From positions 434,001 through 498,000 of the forward strand of contig BRXU01000048.1 in the NCBI GenBank assembly GCA_030267565.1: a stretch of DNA of 64,000 nucleotides, written 5' to 3'. Both the position numbers and the translations under genes were made by a program. Shown here piece after piece: positions 1 through 11,535 of the stretch. Each line of letters begins with the position of its first letter. The first letter of the stretch is position 1. Below the pieces are notes generated by a model, which was not told the DNA's origin, made no database searches, and saw only the letters and a list, made by a program, of their open reading frames with translations. This DNA comes from Pleodorina starrii. Lineage: Eukaryota; Chlorophyta; Chlorophyceae; Chlamydomonadales; Volvocaceae.

Positions 1-3000
1 CGCCCCCGCGCCCCCAGCACCCTGCCTGACGACCTGCCGGGCCCCGGAGAGTACCACGACCCCGCCAGGACCACCATGTGGGTGCCAAGTAGGGTCCGCA
101 GTGGGTCGGCAGGGGGCCGGTCCGAAGCGGTCAGGTTCAATGCCGGCAGGGCGGGGCGGGGGGGGGCACCTTTGCGTCGTGCTGCTGGACTGGACCGCAC
201 GGGAGCACGGGTAGAGGGTTTAGGCGGGGGCGTTGGCGAGAGCGGTGGAGCCCCGCTCATGGAGGGCAGGGACTCCCAGCATCCCACTCGATGCGGGCTC
301 CACTGAACAGGCAGGACCGCTTGCTCTTTCCATAGGCCACATCCTGGCCGGAGCAGACTCTCTTTCGCCCGAGCTCACTGACGTGTCTCCCTATGGTACA
401 GCCCCGCTGATGCATCCAGCGTTGCTGCTCCCTGGCCGCACACTTCCACCGCCGCATCCTTGGCCTCCTTCCGCCCGCTCGCCCCACCGCCCATTTCTCC
501 GCCGCCCTGCTGGACGCTGCTGTCCGCGCAGTCGCGACGGCCCGGCATTCACACTGGCTGGCAAGGCCAAGCGCAAGTTCGAGACGGATGCTCCGGGGCC
601 GGGAGCCTACCTGGTGGAGGGAACCAGCAGAACGGGTGGGTGGGGGGTGCTGGGTTGCGTCGGGATGTACACTGCAACACCACAGGATGTCTGTTTGGTC
701 CTCTGGGAACGGTCCAAACCCTGAATGGATGAATGAATTGGGCAAAGCCTGTTGGGCAGAAGCCGGTCAAAGCACAGGGTGCAAACGGCAAGTGCCCTCC
801 GTCCCTGCGTCAGTTGGCCTCCGTGATGTGCTTGACTCCGCGACTGTGCCCCGTGGGTCGGTGTCGCCGCCGCCCCCAGGCCCCGCCGTCACCATCGCCG
901 GCCGGCGTCGACCGCGCGCCCCAGAGCCCACCCCGGGGCCGCAGGACTACCAGCAGGGGCGGGCGCTGTCGCCGGGGCGGGACGGGCCCGCGTACACCAT
1001 CGGCGGCAGGTGGGGCTGCGGGGTGCTGGCAGGGCGCCGGAACGCAAATCCTGGCGTTGGTCTGGGATGTGCTCCCTGCTGGGCAACTGGGTCACTTGAC
1101 CCGCCCACGGGTAGGGTGTTGACGGAAAGAGACTGCAGGCTCCGTTCCGTTCAGTTGCGAGCCACTCGCGGGCCCGCGGGTTCGACCCCCGATCGAGCTT
1201 CGAACGGCCTGTTGCGCCGTGTGTCAGGGAGTCCCCTGGGGATTTCCGTCGACACAGCACCGCTCCTGGCACCTGACCCGCGGGTCGGTAGCCCCATCGA
1301 TATACCAACCCATTGAAAAACGGATTGCTTGATTGCCCCCCAACGAATCAGACTGGACCCCAAGCCCAACACCGACGTCCCGGCGCCCGGAGAGTACGAA
1401 CTGCCGACCGCCTGGCGGACCGGTGCGTGTTCGGTTGGTTGGTTGGTTGGTTGGTTGGGTTTGCTGATGCGGTTAATGTCCTGCACTCTTGGCATAGCTG
1501 CGGTACTGCACTGGCGCCTGGGGAGGGAGCGCATGTGCCGGGTGGTGCGGAATGCATGAGGAGGCCGCCGTCCAGCTCTTGGTGGCCGCCAGCTCCTCCA
1601 GCGCGTTTCCATGTCTGTGCCACCTTGACGTCCCGTGCAGGCCCCGCCGTGACCTTCGCCGGCAAGCCAGCCCCCCTGCCCGACCCGGAGCCCTCCCCCG
1701 GGCCCGGCCAGTATCACGCCCCGGCCCGCCCCGGCGAGGGCCTGCCCGCGTTCAGTTTCGGAGGCCGCGCCCCCGAACAGCCACCCGACGACCTGCCCGG
1801 CCCGGGCCAGTACCACAGGCAAGCCGCAAGCGTCTGGCGCCTCCTTCCCATCGCTTCGGAACGCCCGCTTGTGGTGCCCTCCCCCCAACCACACACACAC
1901 ACTTCTATCCGGAGCGGCCTAAGTTGCCGCGTCGCCCGCAAACCTCGCAGACGGTCTCACGCCCAGTCTTGCCCTCGCATCGCCGTTGCCGGCTCCCTCT
2001 CCCTCGGCAAGACCCGTCTGTTTCGATCTGTCGAAAACTGAGAACCCAACGAACTCCACTGCCACCTCACCGTCCCACCTCCCCCCCAACCCCCGGACCC
2101 TTCCCTTCCATGATCTCACCCCATACCGCTGCGGCCTCATCCTTATTTTCCCTCGCCCCCATGCCGCTATGGACGCCAGGCCGGCCGGCCTCGAGGGACC
2201 CGCCTTCACCATCGCCGGCCGGCCCGCCAGCCCCGCCCACCGCGACGCCCAGCTGCTGCCCGGCCCCGGCGCCTACGACCCGCAGCCCGGAGACGGCCCC
2301 GGGTCGCCCTCCGCTCCCGCCTACACCTTTGGCGCCCGGCCACCGGAGCGCTCTCCGCCGCCCAGCCCCGGACCCGGCGACTACCGGCCGGAAGAGAGCC
2401 AGGCGGCGCTACTGCCGGGAGGGGCGGGGCCCGCATACACGCTGGGGTGCCGCCCGGCGCCCAAAGGTAAGAAAGCATCGGGGTTCCGTCCCGGACATCA
2501 CGTTCGTTGCTGTCGTGGTGGTGATGGTGGTGGTTACAGCGGGCTCCAGCCCCTCAGCAGGGTGGGGCCATCCAGTGGACAGGAGGTGCGAGGATCGGAG
2601 CCTACCGTTGTGTGTGATGCGTAGTGCAGGGACCGGGGCAGCGGCCGGAGGCCCCACAGAGGCTAGTAGTCATCCTACTGGTTCTGACGATATTGAATGT
2701 GGTTATCATGACCAATCCAACACAAAGGCCTAAACCCAGGCCCCCTCATACACATAACCCCTGCGCCCTCCCTCCCCGGCAGAGCCGCCCGACTCTCCCG
2801 GCCCCGGAGCCTACCGCCCCTCCGACCCCGCCCTGTCGCCCGGGCCCGCCTTCACCATGGCGGGCCGCCCCGTGGAGCGTGACCCACGGGTCGATCTGCC
2901 GGCGCCGGGGGAATACGACAGCGCTGCCGCGGCGGGGGGCATGCAGCCGGGCGGCCCCGCCTACAGCATGCGGGGGAGGCCGACGGAGGAGAAGCGGCCG

Positions 3001-6000
3001 GACTCGCCAGGTGGGCAACAGCAGCAATAGCAGTAGCAACAGCAGCTGCAGTATCAGCAGCACCAGCTGAGGGAATAAGAAAGAATGGAAGCAAAATCCA
3101 CCCAAGGTCTGGGGCGAGGAACTGGGCCTTTCGAACACCAGCCTTGAAACCTGCTCCCCCCGTCCCTTGCTGTGGTCGCACCGCCTCACTCCTGCCTGGC
3201 CCTGACGCCTGGCTCGACTTCCCTCGCAGGTCCCGGCCAGTACCACTCCCCCGCCCCGCGCCGCGGCCCCGCCTTCACCATGGCCGGCCGGCCGCCCAGC
3301 CCCGGCGCCGCCTCACCCGACTCCGACGCCGACATCCCCGGCCCGGGGGCGTACGACGTCCTTCAGCAGTCGCCCACCGGCCCCGCCTACTCCATGCGGG
3401 GGCGACCCGAGGAGCGCTCCCCGCCGCCCTCCCCTGGACCTGGTAAGTGCGCAGTATAGGGATTCGCACCCAGTACCCGCCCGACCAGGGGAATGTAGCC
3501 GCGGAGGATAACGAAATGAAGGAATGGGAAAGGGAGGCGCGCGATGACGGAGTGCAGCGGGGAAGGAGGGAGGCGGGTCGCGGGCGGATCTGGATGCGCC
3601 TGGGCCCTGCCGTTGTTTGTTTGTTTCTTTGCCTTACTTAAGCTGCCGTCATTTGGGCTGTCATAGCTTAAGAGCAGGCCGTCCCGCCACGGCGCCAGCG
3701 CCCTCACCTGATGCCAGGGCGCCCCATCGCCGTGTCCATGAGCCAGTACCCTGTCATGCAACGCGTTCCACCGCCGTATTTTTCGTAAGCGACCCCGCCC
3801 CGCCGCGCCCCGCCTCGTCTCCCTGATGCGCAATCCCGCCCGCCCCCTGGCCCCAGGTGAATACACGCGACCCTCCGGCCCCGCTGGCCCCGCCTTCTCC
3901 ATTCGCGGCAAACCGGCGGAGCCCGAGCCGCAGTTGCCCTTCGTGGGGCCCGGTAAGCTCGAGCCTCGAGGGGACACCTAGGACTCTGAGTAGGACTGCA
4001 GAGGGCGCGAGCGAGGGCGCCGGCAGCAGGACCGTGGATGGGATGGGAGGGCTGGCGCCAGGGGCATCGTCACAGCCGGCGCGCGGGGCGGCGGAGGTCA
4101 TTTCTTCCCTTCCTTCTTTCTCTCTCTCAACCTATCGTTGCCCAAACCCTGCATCACCGCGCATCACCCTCAACACTGACGACCCCCGGCACTTCCTCGT
4201 TTCGTTGTGGCTCGCGATGTTGTGCCTCCCCTCCTCCCCCCTCCCCCTTTGCCGCCCTGTCCCCTTGCCCCCCGCGCTGGCAGGTGCGTACGACCCGGAG
4301 AAGCCGCTGCCCGGTGCCCCCGCCTTTACACTGCGCGGTCGGCCGCTGGAGCCAGAAAGGCCGCCATCGCCAGGTGAGAGGGGGGGGAGCTTGGGGGGTA
4401 TGGGCAGCAAGGGGTCAAGATGGCAAGGATTAGGGCGCATGTCACCCTGAATCCCTGATGCGGCAGCCGGTGCTGCTGCTGCTGCTTCTGGCGGTAGCCT
4501 TTCAAACTGCAGTCGATGGATAAAATAGTCATTACGAAGGCGGGAGGCGCTGGCGAGTGGTCCCTCTTTAAGGGGGGGAGGCACGCGGGAGGCAGCCCGT
4601 ATCCAAGCAGCGGTCGTGCCAAGGTCCGAACCACACCGCACTGTACTGCACTGCACTGCACCGCATGCGCTCCTCCCTTCCCACGCCGGTGAGCTCCTCT
4701 GCGGTTACGCTACCGGTGAGTTGCGCCAACGCTCACGCTGCACCACGTGGTTTCCTTTGCGGCAGGGCCCGGCGAGTACGACGCTGACGACGGCGGCGCG
4801 GGCTGCGGCCCAGCCTGGACCATGGGTGCGCGGCCCACTGACCCGCGGGTCGCTGAGGGCGGCCCCGCGCCGGGCGCCTATGAGCTGCCCACCTCGCCGC
4901 GCGGTCCCGCCTACACCATGCGGGCCAGGCCGCCAGAGCTGCCCCGTGAGGTGGGTGGGCGTCATGGCTGGGGGTGTTGGGGGAGGGGGAGTTATGAAGT
5001 GATACCGCAGCAGTGCGACGGAGGCGACATTGGGAGGTGTGTGGGCTGGTGTGTGTGCCCTCTGTGTCGCCGGCTTTGCTACAGACCTACGTATTCAGAT
5101 GGGCAGGCACTGGCAAGAGGCCATCAGAACCAGTTTGGCTTCGCACTCAAAACCAGAACGACAGGGCGCGGCCTGCCCCGTCATTTTCTCAATCGGGGCG
5201 AATTGGAGTTACCGCACGCAGGGCCATGAGTGCGGTTGTTGTGGTCGCTACAATGAGGGCTCCGTGAGCTCCAGGCCCTCGGGAGGTAGAGCCAGCAGTA
5301 GGGCCATCTGGCGCTTTCGTGCACTGCAGCGAAGACGCCCTACCAGGGCAGGTGCGGTTTAGTGTGTGGCAGGGTCGCGACAGCCCGAGGCGAGCCAGGC
5401 AGCGCCAGATCGCCGGTCAGCTCACACACCGTCGTTCGGTCCACCCGCGCCGGGCCAAGCCGCCGCCCTCTCCGCCTGCCCTGCACCCGCACCCCGCAGG
5501 AGCCCTCCGGTCCCGGCCCCGGCGAGTACTCGCCGCCGGACTCCCCCACCGGGCCCGCCTACACCTTCCGCGGCCGGCCCGCGCCGCCCCGTGAGCCGCC
5601 CGACTCGCCCGGGCCCGCGGACTACCAACAAACGCCCACCAGGCCAATCGGCCCGGCCTTCACCATCAAGGGCAGGTGGGAACAACGAACACGCTCACGC
5701 AACTCCACCATTTTTCGATCCGACCCGTGTACTTCAAACCCGTATGCCTTCATTCCGGCAGGCACGCCGACGCGCAAGACCCGGACGTTCCCGGTCCCGG
5801 CATGTACGGCAACCCCGATCCGGAACCCCTGGGCCGCTCCGGACCCGCATACACCTTCCGGCCGCGGCCGCCCTTGCAGCAGCCCGATGAGGGGCCGGGG
5901 CCGGGCGAGTACAGCGGCGGTGGCTCCCCGGGACGCCCCGCTGGACCGGCATACACCATGGCAGGCAGGCACTCCTCCCCGGCTGGAGCAGAGAGCCCCG

Positions 6001-9000
6001 GGCCGGGCGCCTACTCTCCGGTTCGGCAGCCCGACGGACCGGCGTTCACGTTGGCACCGCGGGTGCGCGGGCCGGAGCCGGAGCCGACGCCTGCGCCCGG
6101 GGACTACGGCGCGGCGGACAGGTGCGGGGGGAGGTGGGCAATGGTGATGGCGATGCGGGGTCTGAACGTGTGTTGGCGGTGAAGTGCGGGGGGGGGGGTA
6201 AAACTGGTTGTTTGGCTGCTGCCGCTGTTGATGTGGATGTGGATGTGGACGTGGGTGTTGGAGTGTTGCTGTTGCGCTTTCGCCAGAAGCTTCTCCGGTG
6301 CTCGCCGCCGTCAGGCCCATTCCCGCTCCAGACTCCCGCCTCTGCTCCCGAGTTCGCTTCCGCCACCACAGCCCTCAGGACCGCACTCGCTTGCACCCCG
6401 CGTCTTCTCTCTCGCCCTCGGCATCCACAGCTGACCCCGCCCCTTGCTCTGTCCCTCCCGCTCTCGCTCTGTCCCCTGCACTCGCATCCCAACCCCATGC
6501 CTGTATCTAAACTCGCCCTTTACAAGTACTCGCCCGCTGCTTTCCGCTGCCTTCTCCCTTCTCCCCCATTGACCTCCTCCGGCCGACAGCGGGCCCTCCT
6601 GCCCCGCCTGGACCTTGTCTCAGCGCCTCACCGAACCCGCCGGGCCGGAAGGACCCGGGCCCGGGGAGTACTTCAGCCCGCCCGCCGCCGCCGGCCCCGC
6701 CTTCACCATGGGGGCCAAGCCACGGAGCAGGTGGGGGGTGGGGTGGGGTGGGGCGGGGGGATGATAAAGACGAAAGCGCAGCAGTGGAATAGGCATGTGT
6801 GTGGTGGGGGGCGGGGGCAGCCGCGCTGGTGCAGATCGGGCGGTGAGTGAGACGGTGTGTGTCGGGAGCGTGTGACTGGAGGGAGGGCATCACCAGGAAA
6901 GGGCGGGTGGGTGAGTTGGGTTTCAACTCTCTTCAATGAAATACAGCACTGCTGACTTTCAGTTCAGGTAGGCGAAGGCGACAACGCGCTGAGTAGGTCC
7001 TCGTCCGGAGCCGTGACTACGAACGTGCCTGGTGGGCGCGAAAGCTGCGCAGTTTAGCAAACAGTCTGTATAAAGAAAAATATTTCCATGCAAAAGTCCG
7101 ATTGGAATAGAAGGATAAATGAATAGGGTTTTCGTTACGCGTTATCTGGCGTGCGCATCTTTCAGATTGCAATGTACGGCACCGCGCATGGCAGACGTGG
7201 CAGTCGCTTGCTTGCTTGCTACCTTCGTTTGCACACTTGGAGCCAAGGGGCGCACAACGATGAAACCCGCCGACCCGATCGGCGACGGCGCTGTCGGAAT
7301 AGACTTTTCCATTTCGGGCGATGAGTGGCAGATGGTTTTGCGGGGTTTCCAGGGCGGCCGGGAGACGCCGGAAACGCCGCACGACGAACACAGCCTCGTT
7401 CGGTTGCTTGCGTTCCGATCATTCGAAATGTGAGTGTAATCTGAGAGGGAAGAGATCTTGCGGCGGCAAAGCACCTCCCGCGCTTCTTCACGCCAGCTAA
7501 GCCGAGCCTTACACCCTGCGAGCCGCCGCTGATGTGCCGCGTGACGCAGCGGCAAAAAATATTACAAATTATCTTGTTAGTCTTATAAGAATCTGAGCGA
7601 TTTAGGAGTTTTGGGTTAGGGTGAAGGCGCCACCCCCCAGTGGCCGCTGCACAATGCGCGCTGCCAACTGCACGCATGTGGTGCCCTGCGGGGCCGCGCC
7701 GTCCGCCGTCCGCATCAGTTTCCTGTTGAGCACTGCACTGCACTGCACTGCACTGCAGGGGTGCTGTACCCCGCCACCTCTTCACCCTAAACCCCTTTTC
7801 CCCGAGTGCGTGCCTCCCCACCCGAACCTCGCACACCCGGGGCAGCCAGCGCCGCTGCTCCACCCTACTCGTCCCCCGAGTCGGCGCAGCCCCCCTGGTT
7901 GGTGGCTGCCCACCGTAGCTGCCGCGCCTCGCTACTGAAGGACCTTCCTTCCCCTGCCTTCTTTTTGTAGCACGAAATCAAAGCCCTGCCCTTCCTCTGA
8001 CTTCCTTCCCTGACAAGGAAACACCCCGCACCCTCGCTGCCGTACTGTCCCCTACACACGCCCAGGCGGCGCAAGAAGCGCAGTCAGCTGGATCCGGATC
8101 CGGGCCAGTACTGGAACCCACCACCGCCCGCTGGCCCCGCATGGACCATTGGGGCACGCTCGCAGGGGCCGACGCCGTACAAGCCGGAAGCGGGACCCGG
8201 TATGTTTGTCGTACGATGCGCGTACGACATCGAACACGTGTGGGTCGTGCGTGTGGTGTGGCAAGTGCGGAAGGAGAACGGGCAAGCGAGTGGAGGTCAT
8301 TCGATGCCGGTAGTGAGGCCCATTTCCGACACCGCGCCGACCCCTCCTTGACGGCGCCAAACCTCTCATCACCCCCATCAGCCCCCATGACGTTATCACC
8401 CCCATCATCCCCGTCGCGTCCGTGCCTCTGCTGCGGGCATCCTCGTTACCGCCCCCTCCAGGAGACTACGACGACCTTCGTGACATGCACACCGGACCCG
8501 CTTGGACGCTGCGCCCCCGGACTCCCCCGCCCCCACCGGACCCCCTGCCCGGGCCGGGGACGTACAACGACTCGAAGCCCTTTCCCAACCCGCTCGGCAC
8601 GGTGAGTGCCCTGCGGCCTGCACATCAGGACAGGACGGACAGGACACCCGGCAGGAGGGAGGAGGGAGACATGAGGCGGTTCATGGCGCTTCCCTTGTCC
8701 TGTCCCCTCACATGGACACGTGCTGCCCCCCCCCCCTCGGTTGGCAGAATGACCCGACTTCCTTCACGTTCTCGTACCCGGACGCCTCCCGCCCCGGTCC
8801 CCGCACTCCTGGCCCCTGCCACCACTCGCCAACCCCACGTCTCAATACACACACACTCACACGCAGGTGATTTCCCGTCCCCGGGCTCATTCGGAGCGCG
8901 ACCCGGTGTACCTGACCGATATGGGCGGGCCCTTTGACGACACGCTCGCCCCCCGGGTGTCGCCCGCCCGCCCGACAAGGAGGGTCACGTTTCACCGAGA

Positions 9001-11025
9001 CACCATGTTCAGGTGCAGTACTGTGTAACTGCATCATATGCGTTACTAAGAAAGGGCTTTGGGCGGAGCCGGCGAAGCATGAGAGAGAGAGGGGGGGAGA
9101 GAGAGAGGAGAGAGAGAAAGGGGGGGAGAGAGAGGGGAGAGGAGAGGAGGTCCTGTTTGGTGTCGTGGGTTTTAATGCTCTGGGGGGCGAGGGCGGGACC
9201 ACTGGGCAGGGCGGCGCGGGAGGAGAGGGTAACGGCAAAAAAATTCGAAACCGCAGCCATGGAATCAAGGCGATGTTGGCGACGAGGAGAGGGAAGGGAA
9301 CACACACGCACACACGCACACATGCACACACGCACACACGCACACACGCACACACGCACACACGCACACACGACGGCCTTGACCAATAACCGTACACGCA
9401 CTCCCGCGGCCGCGAACCCGAAACCCATCAGGGATTCCACCGACCCCACTCGCGGCGGCCGAACACGGCTCGAGGAGTCGGCCGTGTCAGGGCCGGGCGG
9501 CGCGGCCGTGCCGCCGCCCCGCGCCCGGACGCCCGCCGCCTCTGCGCCGCCCTCCCCCACCCTGCCGCCCTCGCCGCCCCGTGAGTCCGGCATCTCCTCC
9601 GGGACGACATACCCCGCCTACAGCCCTGCTCGCGCCGCGCAGCGGCCCCGGTCGGGACCGGCGGCAGGCATACAGTCGCCCCGAAACAAACCGCAGCAGC
9701 AGCCACCGCCGCAGTCAAGGCAGCAGCGTCCGGCGTCGGCGGGGCCGGGAGGCCGGGCGGCGTCCCGGGAGCGGCAGCCACAACCGAAGCCGCGGCGCGA
9801 TGCCGGCGGAAGAGCAGTAGCGGCAGCGGCGGCGGCCGCGCCAACGGCAGCGGTGGGCTCCAGGGAGGCTGCGATGGAGCGGGCGATGCAGATGTACCGG
9901 CGTGTGGGTTTGGAGCAGCGCTACCTGGCGGGTGAAGGTGGAAACGGAGGAGCTGGTGGCGGCAGCGGCTGGGACAAGTTCATTGCAGGGGGGCAAGCAG
10001 CGCCCACTGCCATCGCCGGCGGTGGCGGCGGCCGGGGCGCCCCCGCGTCTCCGCCGCGGCAGTCTCAGCCTCAGCAGCTGCAGCAGAAGCTGGCGGCAGC
10101 GCGGCCCCGTGTGGCTACGCCGACGGCAGCGCGGCGGCCGACGGGCCCTGCTACTGCTGCCGGCAGTGGCGGCGAAAGCGGTGCCGGCGGTCGAACCCTG
10201 CCGGCTCGGCCAGTCACGCACTCACAGCAGCAGAGCTACATGGCAGATCTGGCGGCTCGCCAGGCAGCGTCGGAGCGGCAACAGAGGGCGGGCGCCGCCA
10301 CCGCCGCGGCGGCGCCGCGGCCTCCGGCCTCGGCGCCGGCTGCACGGCAGCAGGCCGCGGCTGAGCTGGCGGCGGCGGCGGACTGGGCGCAGCAGCAGGC
10401 CGCCGGCCGTCAGGCGCTGTGGACGGCGGCGGCGGAGGGGCGCACGGCGCCGGGGCTTGGCGGGCCGCCGGCGCAGACCCAGGGGCCGCTGGGCGTGCCG
10501 GTGGCGCGGGTGCGGCGGCAGCTGGAAGCGCGAGGCGTACCCGGGCGCCCGTCCACGGCGGGGCTTTCGCCGCGGGAGGCGGCCCTGGCTCGCGCGGCAG
10601 CTTACATGTCCGGCCGGGGAGCGTCGGGGCCGGTGTTATTCGGTGGGGAAGCTGCTGGGCGGGGGCAAGGCTCCGTCGCCGCCGCAGTCGCTGGTGGTGG
10701 GGGTGGTGGGGGTGGTGGTGGGGCTGCTGCTCTTCCGCGATCATCGTCAGTGGGGGTGCAGGCGGCCCCGGAGCATGCACCGCGGGCACCCCGAGTGATG
10801 AGCGCGCCTGCGGGTGGCATCGGAGCCGATGGGAGGTCGGGCTCGCGGGGGAGGAGCAGCAGCGGGTGGTCTTCTCGGGGTACCGCGGCGGCGGCGGTGG
10901 CAGGTGTGGCGGCCGTGGGGCCAACCGTTGCCGCAGCGGCAGCGGTTGGTGGCGGCGGCAGCGGGGTACCGGGGCCGAGAGCTGCCGGTTGGCAGTACGA
11001 CGGCCGAGTCGCGGCGGGCAAGTAA
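1..11025 (+). CDS. STPGR / ODF3-like sperm-tail PG-rich repeat protein (3' part of gene, 5'-truncated by window)
   Basis: The spliced protein is a chain of about 26 P-G-P-G-x-Y turns, each followed by a G-P-A-(F/Y)-T-x-x-G-R-like strand. This is the sperm-tail PG-rich repeat of ODF3/SHIPPO-type proteins, which bind microtubules in cilia. Exons that keep one frame: 1-77, 532-635, 880-1009, 1352-1422, 1641-1818, 2180-2466, 2783-3010, 3230-3442, 3857-3952, 4284-4373, 4766-4950, 5500-5675, 5762-6121, 6590-6730, 8066-8199, 8462-8601, 8867-9012, 9432-11025. They sum to 4350 nt (1449 residues plus TAA). The last exon (about 530 codons) has no PG repeats and is Ala/Gln/Gly/Pro-rich. The intron after 1818 needs a GC donor. 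A candidate exon at 8748-8799 breaks frame and was left out. The family call is firm; an axonemal role is inferred from the family and the flagellate-type genome. The start codon lies outside the window. Confidence 0.86.
1433..1458 (+). repeat. GGTT tetranucleotide repeat
   Basis: About six GGTT units in the STPGR intron 1423-1640, just after the donor. Not coding. Confidence 0.9.
6731..8065 (+). other. Long intron of the STPGR gene with an AT-richer island and a small ORF
   Basis: This 1335-nt intron joins exons 6590-6730 and 8066-8199; both junctions are phase 2 and rebuild an Arg codon. Its middle (about 6930-7620) is visibly AT-richer than the surroundings. It holds an open frame at 7119-7433 whose internal ATG at 7188 begins a hydrophobic leader (Met-Ala-Asp-Val followed by an Ala/Leu/Cys/Val-rich stretch) and ends Phe-Glu-Met-stop. 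I recognise no domain. A consensus donor word (GTGAGT) overlaps the end of that frame. It could be a nested small gene, a decayed insertion or chance. Confidence 0.4.
7729..7757 (+). repeat. CACTG pentanucleotide repeat
   Basis: Five to six CACTG units inside the long STPGR intron. A related shorter CACTG run occurs at about 4638-4660 in another intron of the same gene. Confidence 0.9.
9081..9150 (+). repeat. GA-rich microsatellite
   Basis: Interrupted (GA)n and G-run tract in the STPGR intron 9013-9431. It keeps one frame open artificially (Arg/Glu-rich). Confidence 0.9.
9300..9372 (+). repeat. ACACACGC microsatellite
   Basis: Octameric ACACACGC repeat in the same intron, about 60 nt before the final STPGR acceptor. 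It produces a spurious His-Thr-Arg frame. Confidence 0.92.
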
Positions 11026-11535
11026 TTCCGCCGGCTGCGTTCCGCTGGGGACCGTTGCGGGGGATGTTTCGATAGTTCGTGCGGGCTTGGGAATCGTCGG
11101 TAGGGGGCGGCGCACGCTGGTCGGGACGGCGCCCGGCTGTGGGAAGGTTAAAACTCGAGGCCCTCGAAGTAATCAGGATAGACGTCTATGTGACTAAAGT
11201 TATACGATCAAGTCGAACAAATGATATGGTGGCATGTAAGCATTATAACATTGGGAAGTGTGACGTCTTCGAAAGGCATTTACGAGCAACCTCCAACCTG
11301 GCGGCCGATGTCGCTCAATGCAACGTCTGTACTGTTGAAGCTTCCTGTAGGAAAAACAGCTGATTTACGCAATTTGAAAACCTGTGTGGAATCGTATGAA
11401 CTGTGTGTGGGATCGTAAGCATGGCGAACGAGTGGCGTACGAAAGAGGGTTACAAGCTTGCAACAACATCAGACTCTGAAAGGCAAGCGGAGCCTACTTG
11501 CTGGGAGTGTTGCAAAGATCTGGTTTACGATTGAA
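11026..11535. other. Intergenic region between the STPGR and protease genes
   Basis: About 510 nt with no credible coding exon. It must hold the 3' UTR of the STPGR gene and the promoter and 5' UTR of the protease gene. I see no clear TATA box. Confidence 0.5.
11235..11239 (+). promoter_or_regulatory. Candidate TGTAA polyadenylation signal of the STPGR gene
   Basis: TGTAA, the usual chlorophyte poly(A) word, lies about 210 nt after the stop codon of the STPGR gene and 300 nt before the start of the protease gene. Its position fits a 3' UTR end. No cleavage site can be seen from sequence alone. Confidence 0.4.

Noticed and set aside
9013..9431. Reading the final STPGR exon leftwards through the GA and AC microsatellites
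   Set aside because: A phase-2 acceptor at 9430-9431 joins exactly to the donor at 9013, and the upstream frame is just repeat translation.
9428..10924. Long minus-strand frames opposite the last STPGR exon
   Set aside because: They are GC-rich shadows of the real exon, rich in Arg/Pro/His, with no start context or family.
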